Of a stretch of 64,000 nucleotides of DNA, positions 48,573 through 60,010 are shown piece after piece (the first letter of the stretch is position 1; every line of letters starts with the position of its first letter). Made by a program: the position numbers and the translations under genes. Source of the DNA: Bombus terrestris (lineage: Eukaryota; Arthropoda; Insecta; Hymenoptera; Apidae); the NCBI RefSeq assembly GCF_910591885.1, contig NC_063275.1:5878501-5942500 (forward strand). The letters run 5' to 3'. The notes under the pieces are model-generated. The model saw only the letters and a list, made by a program, of their open reading frames with translations. It made no database searches and was not told where the DNA came from.

Positions 48573-50949
48573 TACCGAAAAACGAACGAAGGAGGGATTG
48601 GTTTTAGGTTAGGCTATAGTTTTTCGAGCGAGCGCAGCGAGCGAGCAATGGGTATACGTGCGTCACAAACCAATTGATTAGCACGTAGGTACACAGAAAT
48701 ATTTGCACCTGCCCGAGGAGCCGGAAGCTTTTATCGAATTGCTCACTGAGCAAAGTTTACATGTTATCAATTGTTTTACACAAAGAGTAATAGTTCGGCG
48801 AAGTGCAGTGCAACGTGAGTACCAATATCGCTGAGAAAACTTGGAAATAACAGGAAATATATGTAAGGAAATATAAAGTATATGTATGACCAGGAAGTTG
48901 AATCTAATGAAAATATATGTTAGGAATTATTAAGAATGTGTGTAGCATAAAATTGTAATCGTTGCTCGCTCCGCTCGCTCATAAAAAGATCGTCCAACCT
49001 CACAACCGATCCGGCACGTTCGCAAATTTGAAGTGAATTGCCTCCTTACCGAAAAACGAACGAAAGAGGGATTGGTTTTAGGTTAGGCTATAGTTTTTCG
49101 AGCGAGCGCAGCGAGCGAGCAATGCGTAAACGTGCGTCACAAACCAATTGATTGGCACGAAGGTACATAGAAATATTTGCACCAGCCCGAGGAGCCGGAA
49201 GCTTTTATCGAATTGCTCACTGAGCAAAGTTTACATGTTATCAATAGTTTTACACAAAGAGTAATAGTTCGACGAAGTAAAGTGCAACGTGAGTACCAGT
49301 ATCGCTGAGAAAACTTGGAAATAACCGGAACTAAATGTAAGGAAATATAAAGTATATGTATAACCAGGAAGTTGAAACTAATGAAAATATATGTTAGGAA
49401 CTATGAAGTATGTGTGTAGCATGAAAATTCTAATCGCTGCTTGCTCGCAGCGTGCGCGCGTAAAAATCTAGTCCTACCTCACAACCGATCCGGCTCGCTC
49501 GCAAATTTGAAGTGAATTGCCTCCTTACCGAAAAACGAACGAAGGAGGGATTGGTTTTAGGTTAGGCTATAGTTTTTCGAGCGAGCGCAGCGAGCGAGCA
49601 ATGCGTATACGTGCGTCACAAACCAATTGATTAGCACGTAGGTACACAGAAATATTTGCACCTGCCCGAGGAGCCGGAAGCTTTAATCGAATTGCTCACT
49701 GAGCAAAGTTTACATGTTATCAATTGTTTTACACAAAGAGTAATAGTTCGGCGAAGTGCAGTGCAACGCGAGTACCAATACCGCTGAGAAAACTTGGAAA
49801 TAACAGGAAATATATGTAAGGAAATATAAAGTATATGTATGACCAGGAAGTTGAATCTAATGAAAATATATGTTAGGAATTATAAAGAATGTGTGTAGCA
49901 TAAAATTGTAATCGTTGCTCGCTCCGCTCGCTCAAAAAAGATCGTCCAACCTCACAACCGATCCGGCACGTTCGCAAATTTGAAGTGAATTGCCTCCTTA
50001 CCGAAAAACGAACGAAAGAGGGATTGGTTTTAGGTTAGGCTATAGTTTTTCGAGCGAGCGCAGCGAGCGAGCAATGCGTAAACGTGCGTCACAAACCAAT
50101 TGATTGGCACGAAGGTACATAGAAATATTTGCACCAGCCCGAGGAGCCGGAAGCTTTTATCGAATTGCTCACTGAGCAAAGTTTACATGTTATCAATAGT
50201 TTTACACAAAGAGTAATAGTTCGACGAAGTAAAGTGCAACGTGAGTACCAGTATCGCTGAGAAAACTTGGAAATAACCGGAATTAATGTAAGGAAATATA
50301 AAGTATATGTATAACCAGGAAGTTGAAACTAATGAAAATATATGTTAGGAACTATGAAGTATGTGTGTAGCATGAAAATTCTAATCGTTGCTTGCTGGCA
50401 GCGTGCGCGCGTAAAAATCTAGTCCTACCTCACAACCGATCCGGCTCGCTCGCAAATTTGAAGTGAATTGCCTCCTTACCGAAAAACGAACGAAGGAGGG
50501 ATTGGTTTTAGGTTAGGCTATAGTTTTTCGAGCGAGCGCAGCGAGCGAGCAATGCGTATACGTGCGTCACAAACCAATTGATTAGCACGTAGGTACACAG
50601 AAATATTTGCACCTGCCCGAGGAGCCGGAAGCTTTTATCGAATTGCTCACTGAGCAAAGTTTACATGTTATCAATTGTTTTACACAAAGAGTAATAGTTC
50701 GGCGAAGTGCAGTGCAACGTGAGTACCAATACCGCTGAGAAAACTTGGAAATAACAGGAAATATATGTAAGGAAATATAAAGTATATGTATGACCAGGAA
50801 GTTGAATCTAATGAAAATATATGTTAGGAATTATAAAGAATGTGTGTAGCATAAAATTGTAATCGTTGCTCGCTCCGCTCGCTCAAAAAAGATCGTCCAA
50901 CCTCACAACCGATCCGGCACGTTCGCAAATTTGAAGTGAATTGCCTCCT
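48093..50949 (+). repeat. Segment related to 39518-41422, with an extra two-monomer unit
   Basis: Order: 48093 A (480), 48573 A-head/B-body (AATGGGTATACG, GAATTATTAAG), 49047 A (TTCTAATCGCTG), 49526 (473), 49999 A (478, CCGGAATTAATG, GCTGGCAGCG), 50477 (473). The first two monomers match 39518 and 39998. The pair 49999/50477 matches 40472/40950 at 9527, while 49047/49526 matches 42850/43329. The A plus 473-base unit has thus been duplicated in tandem here. Confidence 0.82.
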
Positions 50950-53900
50950 TACCGAAAAACGAACGAAAGAGGGATTGGTTTTAGGTTAGGCTATAGTTTT
51001 TCGAGCGAGCGCAGCGAGCGAGCAATGCGTAAACGTGCGTCACAAACCAATTGATTGGCACGAAGGTACATAGAAATATTTGCACCAGCCCGAGGAGCCG
51101 GAAGCTTTTATCGAATTGCTCACTGAGCAAAGTTTACATGTTATCAATTGTTTTACACAAAGAGTAATAGTTCGGCGAAGTGCAGTGCAACGTGAGTACC
51201 AATATCGCCGAGAAAACTTGGAAATAACCGGAACTAAATGTAAGGAAATATAAAGTATATGTATAACCAGGAAGTTGAAACTAATGAAAATATATGTTAG
51301 GAACTATGAAGTATGTGTGTAGCATGAAAATTGTAATCGTTGCTTGCTCGCAGCGTGCGCTCGTAAAAATCTAGTCCTACCTCACAACCGATCCGGCTCG
51401 CTCGCAAATTTGAAGTAAATCGCCTCCATATCGAAGGACGAACGCAGGTGGGATTGGTTTTAGGTTAGGCTATAGTTTTTCGAGCGAGCGCAGCGAGCGA
51501 GCAATGCGTATACGTGCGTCACAAACCAATTGATTAGCACGTAGGTACACAGAAATATTTGCACCTGCCCGAGGAGCCGGAAGCTTTTATCGAATTGCTC
51601 ACTGAGCAAAGTTTACATGTTATCAATTGTTTTACACAAAGAGTAATAGTTCGACGAAGTAAAGTGCAACGTGAGTACCAGTATCGCTGAGAAAACTTGG
51701 AAATAACCGGAACTAAATGTAAGGAAATATAAAGTATATGTATAACCAGGAAGTTGAAACTAATGAAAATATATGTTAGGAACTATGAAGTATGTGTGTA
51801 GCATGAAAATTGTAATCGTTGCTTGCTCGCAGCGTGCGCTCGTAAAAATCTAGTCCTATCTCACAACCGATCCGGCTCGCTCGCAAATTTGAAGTAAATC
51901 GCCTCCATATCGAAGGACGAACGCAGGTGGGATTGGTTTTAGGTTAGGCTATAGTTTTTCGAGCGAGCGCAGCGAGCGAGCAATGCGTATACGTGCGTCA
52001 CAAACCAATTGATTACCACGTAGGTACACAGAAATATTTGCACCTGCCCGAGGAGCCGGAAGCTTTTATCGAATTGCTCACTGAGCAAAGTTTACATGTT
52101 ATCAATTGTTTTACACAAAGAGTAATAGTTCGGCGAAGTGCAGTGCAACGTGAGTACCAATACCGCTGAGAAAACTTGGAAATAACAGGAAATATATGTA
52201 AGGAAATATAAAGTATATGTATGATCAGGAAGTTGAATCTAATGAAAATATATGTTAGGAATTATAAAGAATGTGTGTAGCATAAAATTGTAATCGTTGC
52301 TCGCTCCGCTCCCTCATAAAAAGATCGTCCAACCTCACAACCGATCCGGCACGTTCGGAAATTTGAAGTGAATTGCCTCCTTACCGAAAAACGAACGAAA
52401 GAGGGATTGGTTTTAGGTTAGGCTATAGTTTTTCGAGCGAGCGCAGCGAGCGAGCAATGCGTAAACGTGCGTCACAAACCAATTGATTGGCACGAAGGTA
52501 CATAGAAATATTTGCACCAGCCCGAGGAGCCGGAAGCTTTTATCGAATTGCTCACTGAGCAAAGTTTACATGTTATCAATAGTTTTACACAAAGAGTAAT
52601 AGTTCGACGAAGTAAAGTGCAACGTGAGTACCAGTATCGCTGAGAAAACTTGGAAATAACCGGAACTAAATGTAAGGAAATATAAAGTATATGTATAACC
52701 AGGAAGTTGAAACTAATGAAAATATATGTTAGGAACTATGAAGTATGTGTGTAGCATGAAAATTGTAATCGTTGCTTGCTCGCAGCGTGCGCTCGTAAAA
52801 ATCTAGTCCTACCTCACAACCGATCCGGCTCGCTCGCAAATTTGAAGTAAATCGCCTCCATATCGAAGGACGAACGCAGGTGGGATTGGTTTTAGGTTGG
52901 GCTATAGTTTTTCGAGCGAGCGCAGCGAGCGAGCAATGCCTATACGTGCGTCACAAACCAATTGATTAGCACGTAGGTACACAGAAATATTTGCACCTGC
53001 CCGAGGAGCCGGAAGCTTTTATCGAATTGCTCACTGAGCAAAGTTTACATGTTATCAATTGTTTTACACAAAGAGTAATAGTTCGACGAAGTAAAGTGCA
53101 ACGTGAGTACCAGTATCGCTGAGAAAACTTGGAAATAACCGGAACTAAATGTAAGGAAATATAAAGTATATGTATAACCAGGAAGTTGAAACTAATGAAA
53201 ATATATGTTAGGAACTATGAAGTATGTGTGTAGCATGAAAATTGTAATCGTTGCTTGCTCGCAGCGTGCGCTCGTAAAAATCTAGTCCTATCTCACAACC
53301 GATCCGGCTCGCTCGCAAATTTGAAGTAAATCGCCTCCATATCGAAGGACGAACGCAGGTGGGATTGGTTTTAGGTTAGGCTATAGTTTTTCGAGCGAGC
53401 GCAGCGAGCGAGCAATGCGTATACGTGCGTCACAAACCAATTGATTAGCACGTAGGTACACAGAAATATTTGCACCTGCCCGAGGAGCCGGAAGCTTTTA
53501 TCGAATTGCTCACTGAGCAAAGTTTACATGTTATCAATTGTTTTACACAAAGAGTAATAGTTCGGCGAAGTGCAGTGCAACGTGAGTACCAATACCGCTG
53601 AGAAAACTTGGAAATAACAGGAAATATATGTAAGGAAATATAAAGTATATGTATGACCAGGAAGTTGAATCTAATGAAAATATATGTTAGGAATTATAAA
53701 GAATGTGTGTAGCATAAAATTGTAATCGTTGCTCGCTCCGCTCGCTCATAAAAAGATCGTCCAACCTCACAACCGATCCGGCACGTTCGCAAATTTGAAG
53801 TGAATTGCCTCCTTACCGAAAAACGAACGAAAGAGGGATTGGTTTTAGGTTAGGCTATAGTTTTTCGAGCGAGCGCAGCGAGCGAGCAATGCGTAAACGT

Positions 53901-54292
53901 GCGTCACAAACCAATTGATTGGCACGAAGGTACATAGAAATATTTGCACCAGCCCGAGGAGCCGGAAGCTTTTATCGAATTGATCACTGAGCAAAGTTTA
54001 CATGTTATCAATAGCTTTACACAAAGAGTAATAGTTCGACGAAGTAAAGTGCAACGTGAGTACCAGTATCGCTGAGAAAACTTGGAAATAACAGGAACTA
54101 AATGTAAGGAAATATAAAGTATATGTATAACCGGGAAGTTGAAACTAATGAAAATATATGTTAGGAACTATGAAGTATGTGTGTAGCATGAAAATTCTAA
54201 TCGTTGCTTGCTGGCAGCGTGCGCGCGTAAAAATCTAGTCCTACCTCACAACCGATCCGGCTCGCTCGCAAATTTGAAGTGAATTGCCTCCT
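50950..54292 (+). repeat. Transition into the six-monomer repeat
   Basis: Monomer starts are 50950 (A with a B patch carrying CGCCGAG), 51429 (B to A hybrid, CCTATCTCAC), 51908 B (CTCCCTCATAAA, TTCGGAAATTTG), 52382 A, 52861 (B to A hybrid, TTAGGTTGGG, CCTATCTCAC), 53340 B and 53814 A (GCTGGCAGCG, GCGCGCG). The run 51908-53813 matches 55246-57151 at an offset of 3338 (seven monomers), so parts of the six-monomer unit are present before its regular array begins. Confidence 0.85.
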
Positions 54293-57151
54293 TACCGAAA
54301 AACGAACGAAAGAGGGATTGGTTTTAGGTTAGGCTATAGTTTTTCGAGCGAGCGCAGCGAGCGAGCAATGCGTAAACGTGCGTCACAAACCAATTGATTG
54401 GCACGAAGGTACATAGAAATATTTGCACCAGCCCGAGGAGCCGGAAGCTTTTATCGAATTGCTCACTGAGCAAAGTTTACATGTTATCAATAGTTTTACA
54501 CAAAGAGTAATAGTTCGACGAAGTACAGTGCAACGTGAGTACCAGTATCGCTGAGAAAACTTGGAAATAACAGGAAATATATGTAAGGAAATATAAAGTA
54601 TATGTATGTCCAGGAAGTTGAATCTAATGAAAATATATGTTAGGAATTATAAAGAATGTGTGTAGCATAAAATTGTAATCGTTGCTCGCTCCGCTCGCTC
54701 ATAAAAAGATCGTCCAACCTCACAACCGATCCGGCACGTTCGCAAATTTGAAGTGAATTGCCTCCTTACCGAAAAACGAACGAAAGAGGGATTGGTTTTA
54801 GGTTAGGCTATAGTTTTTCGAGCGAGCGCAGCGAGCGAGCAATGCGTAAACGTGCGTCACAAACCAATTGATTGGCACGAAGGTACATAGAAATATTTGC
54901 ACCAGCCCGAGGAGCCGGAAGCTTTTATCGAATTGCTCACTGAGCAAAGTTTACATGTTATCAATAGTTTTACACAAAGAGTAATAGTTCGACGAAGTAA
55001 AGTGCAACGTGAGTACCAGTATCGCTGAGAAAACTTGGAAATAACCGGAACTAAATGTAAGGAAATATAAAGTATATGTATAACCAGGAAGTTGAAACTA
55101 ATGAAAATATATGTTAGGAACTATGAAGTATGTGTGTAGCATGAAAATTGTAATCGTTGCTTGCTCGCAGCGTGCGCTCGTAAAAATCTAGTCCTACCTC
55201 ACAACCGATCCGGCTAGCTCGCAAATTTGAAGTAAATCGCCTCCATATCGAAGGACGAACGCAGGTGGGATTGGTTTTAGGTTAGGCTATAGTTTTTCGA
55301 GCGAGCGCAGCGAGCGAGCAATGCGTATACGTGCGTCACAAACCAATTGATTAGCACGTAGGTACACAGAAATATTTGCACCTGCCCGAGGAGCCGGAAG
55401 CTTTTATCGAATTGCTCACTGAGCAAAGTTTACATGTTATCAATTGTTTTACACAAAGAGTAATAGTTCGGCGAAGTGCAGTGCAACGTGAGTACCAATA
55501 TCGCTGAGAAAACTTGGAAATAACAGGAAATATATGTAAGGAAATATAAAGTATATGTATGACCAGGAAGTTGAATCTAATGAAAATATATGTTAGGAAT
55601 TATAAAGAATGTGTGTAGCATAAAATTGTAATCGTTGCTCGCTCCGCTCCCTCATAAAAAGATCGTCCAACCTCACAACCGATCCGGCACGTTCGGAAAT
55701 TTGAAGTGAATTGCCTCCTTACCGAAAAACGAACGAAAGAGGGATTGGTTTTAGGTTAGGCTATAGTTTTTCGAGCGAGCGCAGCGAGCGAGCAATGCGT
55801 AAACGTGCGTCACAAACCAATTGATTGGCACGAAGGTACATAGAAATATTTGCACCAGCCCGAGGAGCCGGAAGCTTTTATCGAATTGCTCACTGAGCAA
55901 AGTTTACATGTTATCAATAGTTTTACACAAAGAGTAATAGTTCGACGAAGTAAAGTGCAACGTGAGTACCAGTATCGCTGAGAAAACTTGGAAATAACCG
56001 GAACTAAATGTAAGGAAATATAAAGTATATGTATAACCAGGAAGTTGAAACTAATGAAAATATATGTTAGGAACTATGAAGTATGTGTGTAGCATGAAAA
56101 TTGTAATCGTTGCTTGCTCGCAGCGTGCGCTCGTAAAAATCTAGTCCTACCTCACAACCGATCCGGCTCGCTCGCAAATTTGAAGTAAATCGCCTCCATA
56201 TCGAAGGACGAACGCAGGTGGGATTGGTTTTAGGTTGGGCTATAGTTTTTCGAGCGAGCGCAGCGAGCGAGCAATGCGTATACGTGCGTCACAAACCAAT
56301 TGATTAGCACGTAGGTACACAGAAATATTTGCACCTGCCCGAGGAGCCGGAAGCTTTTATCGAATTGCTCACTGAGCAAAGTTTACATGTTATCAATTGT
56401 TTTACACAAAGAGTAATAGTTCGACGAAGTAAAGTGCAACGTGAGTACCAGTATCGCTGAGAAAACTTGGAAATAACCGGAACTAAATGTAAGGAAATAT
56501 AAAGTATATGTATAACCAGGAAGTTGAAACTAATGAAAATATATGTTAGGAACTATGAAGTATGTGTGTAGCATGAAAATTGTAATCGTTGCTTGCTCGC
56601 AGCGTGCGCTCGTAAAAATCTAGTCCTATCTCACAACCGATCCGGCTCGCTCGCAAATTTGAAGTAAATCGCCTCCATATCGAAGGACGAACGCAGGTGG
56701 GATTGGTTTTAGGTTAGGCTATAGTTTTTCGAGCGAGCGCAGCGAGCGAGCAATGCGTATACGTGCGTCACAAACCAATTGATTAGCACGTAGGTACACA
56801 GAAATATTTGCACCTGCCCGAGGAGCCGGAAGCTTTTATCGAATTGCTCACTGAGCAAAGTTTACATGTTATCAATTGTTTTACACAAAGAGTAATAGTT
56901 CGGCGAAGTGCAGTGCAACGTGAGTACCAATACCGCTGAGAAAACTTGGAAATAACAGGAAATATATGTAAGGAAATATAAAGTATATGTATGACCAGGA
57001 AGTTGAATCTAATGAAAATATATGTTAGGAATTATAAAGAATGTGTGTAGCATAAAATTGTAATCGTTGCTCGCTCCGCTCGCTCATAAAAAGATCGTCC
57101 AGCCTCACAACCGATCCGGCACGTTCGCAAATTTGAAGTGAATTGCCTCCT
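54293..57151 (+). repeat. Copy 1 of the 2859 bp six-monomer higher-order repeat
   Basis: Order: 54293 (A to B hybrid, TATGTCCAGG), 54767 A (GGCTAGCTCGC), 55246 B (CTCCCTCATAAA, TTCGGAAATTTG), 55720 A, 56199 (B to A hybrid, TTAGGTTGGG, CCTATCTCAC), 56678 B. Three 474s and three 479s give 2859. Private marks of this copy are GAAGTACAGTGC near 54523 and AATATCGCTGAG in 55246, where later copies have AATACCGC. Confidence 0.9.
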
Positions 57152-60010
57152 TACCGAAAAACGAACGAAAGAGGGATTGGTTTTAGGTTAGGCTATAGTT
57201 TTTCGAGCGAGCGCAGCGAGCGAGCAATGCGTAAACGTGCGTCACAAACCAATTGATTGGCACGAAGGTACATAGAAATATTTGCACCAGCCCGAGGAGC
57301 CGGAAGCTTTTATCGAATTGCTCACTGAGCAAAGTTTACATGTTATCAATAGTTTTACACAAAGAGTAATAGTTCGACGAAGTAAAGTGCAACGTGAGTA
57401 CCAGTATCGCTGAGAAAACTTGGAAATAACAGGAAATATATGTAAGGAAATATAAAGTATATGTATGTCCAGGAAGTTGAATCTAATGAAAATATATGTT
57501 AGGAATTATAAAGAATGTGTGTAGCATAAAATTGTAATCGTTGCTCGCTCCGCTCGCTCATAAAAAGATCGTCCAACCTCACAACCGATCCGGCACGTTC
57601 GCAAATTTGAAGTGAATTGCCTCCTTACCGAAAAACGAACGAAAGAGGGATTGGTTTTAGGTTAGGCTATAGTTTTTCGAGCGAGCGCAGCGAGCGAGCA
57701 ATGCGTAAACGTGCGTCACAAACCAATTGATTGGCACGAAGGTACATAGAAATATTTGCACCAGCCCGAGGAGCCGGAAGCTTTTATCGAATTGCTCACT
57801 GAGCAAAGTTTACATGTTATCAATAGTTTTACACAAAGAGTAATAGTTCGACGAAGTAAAGTGCAACGTGAGTACCAGTATCGCTGAGAAAACTTGGAAA
57901 TAACCGGAACTAAATGTAAGGAAATATAAAGTATATGTATAACCAGGAAGTTGAAACTAATGAAAATATATGTTAGGAACTATGAAGTATGTGTGTAGCA
58001 TGAAAATTGTAATCGTTGCTTGCTCGCAGCGTGCGCTCGTAAAAATCTAGTCCTACCTCACAACCGATCCGGCTAGCTCGCAAATTTGAAGTAAATCGCC
58101 TCCATATCGAAGGACGAACGCAGGTGGGATTGGTTTTAGGTTAGGCTATAGTTTTTCGAGCGAGCGCAGCGAGCGAGCAATGCGTATACGTGCGTCACAA
58201 ACCAATTGATTAGCACGTAGGTACACAGAAATATTTGCACCTGCCCGAGGAGCCGGAAGCTTTTATCGAATTGCTCACTGAGCAAAGTTTACATGTTATC
58301 AATTGTTTTACACAAAGAGTAATAGTTCGGCGAAGTGCAGTGCAACGTGAGTACCAATACCGCTGAGAAAACTTGGAAATAACAGGAAATATATGTAAGG
58401 AAATATAAAGTATATGTATGACCAGGAAGTTGAATCTAATGAAAATATATGTTAGGAATTATAAAGAATGTGTGTAGCATAAAATTGTAATCGTTGCTCG
58501 CTCCGCTCGCTCATAAAAAGATCGTCCAACCTCACAACCGATCCGGCACGTTCGCAAATTTGAAGTGAATTGCCTCCTTACCGAAAAACGAACGAAAGAG
58601 GGATTGGTTTTAGGTTAGGCTATAGTTTTTCGAGCGAGCGCAGCGAGCGAGCAATGCGTAAACGTGCGTCACAAACCAATTGATTGGCACGAAGGTACAT
58701 AGAAATATTTGCACCAGCCCGAGGAGCCGGAAGCTTTTATCGAATTGCTCACTGAGCAAAGTTTACATGTTATCAATAGTTTTACACAAAGAGTAATAGT
58801 TCGACGAAGTAAAGTGCAACGTGAGTACCAGTATCGCTGAGAAAACTTGGAAATAACCGGAACTAAATGTAAGGAAATATAAAGTATATGTATAACCAGG
58901 AAGTTGAAACTAATGAAAATATATGTTAGGAACTATGAAGTATGTGTGTAGCATGAAAATTGTAATCGTTGCTTGCTCGCAGCGTGCGCTCGTAAAAATC
59001 TAGTCCTACCTCACAACCGATCCGGCTCGCTCGCAAATTTGAAGTAAATCGCCTCCATATCGAAGGACGAACGCAGGTGGGATTGGTTTTAGGTTGGGCT
59101 ATAGTTTTTCGAGCGAGCGCAGCGAGCGAGCAATGCGTATACGTGCGTCACAAACCAATTGATTAGCACGTAGGTACACAGAAATATTTGCACCTGCCCG
59201 AGGAGCCGGAAGCTTTTATCGAATTGCTCACTGAGCAAAGTTTACATGTTATCAATTGTTTTACACAAAGAGTAATAGTTCGACGAAGTAAAGTGCAACG
59301 TGAGTACCAGTATCGCTGAGAAAACTTGGAAATAACCGGAACTAAATGTAAGGAAATATAAAGTATATGTATAACCAGGAAGTTGAAACTAATGAAAATA
59401 TATGTTAGGAACTATGAAGTATGTGTGTAGCATGAAAATTGTAATCGTTGCTTGCTCGCAGCGTGCGCTCGTAAAAATCTAGTCCTATCTCACAACCGAT
59501 CCGGCTCGCTCGCAAATTTGAAGTAAATCGCCTCCATATCGAAGGACGAACGCAGGTGGGATTGGTTTTAGGTTAGGCTATAGTTTTTCGAGCGAGCGCA
59601 GCGAGCGAGCAATGCGTATACGTGCGTCACAAACCAATTGATTAGCACGTAGGTACACAGAAATATTTGCACCTGCCCGAGGAGCCGGAAGCTTTTATCG
59701 AATTGCTCACTGAGCAAAGTTTACATGTTATCAATTGTTTTACACAAAGAGTAATAGTTCGGCGAAGTGCAGTGCAACGTGAGTACCAATACCGCTGAGA
59801 AAACTTGGAAATAACAGGAAATATATGTAAGGAAATATAAAGTATATGTATGACCAGGAAGTTGAATCTAATGAAAATATATGTTAGGAATTATAAAGAA
59901 TGTGTGTAGCATAAAATTGTAATCGTTGCTCGCTCCGCTCGCTCATAAAAAGATCGTCCAACCTCACAACCGATCCGGCACGTTCGCAAATTTGAAGTGA
60001 ATTGCCTCCT
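57152..60010 (+). repeat. Copy 2 of the 2859 bp six-monomer higher-order repeat
   Basis: Monomer starts are 57152, 57626, 58105, 58579, 59058 and 59537, with the same six-monomer order. Unlike copies 1 and 3, the B monomer 58105 has the ordinary CTCGCTCATAAA and TTCGCAAATTTG. By eye the copy differs from its neighbours at only a few positions, well under one percent. Confidence 0.9.

Larger units (their letters stand above)
34279..50949 (+). repeat. Mosaic region of overlapping long duplications and length variants
   Basis: Monomer starts are 34279, 34753, 35233, 35707, 36186, 36659, 37133, 37612, 38086, 38565, 39044, 39518, 39998, 40472, 40950, 41423, 41897, 42376, 42850, 43329, 43802, 44281, 44755, 45234, 45713, 46187, 46667, 47141, 47621, 48093, 48573, 49047, 49526, 49999 and 50477. 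Lengths of 480 (34753, 39518, 46187, 47141, 48093), 478 (40472, 49999), 473 (36186, 40950, 43329, 49526, 50477) and 472 (47621) occur only here. They mark which segments are copies of one another. Confidence 0.88.
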
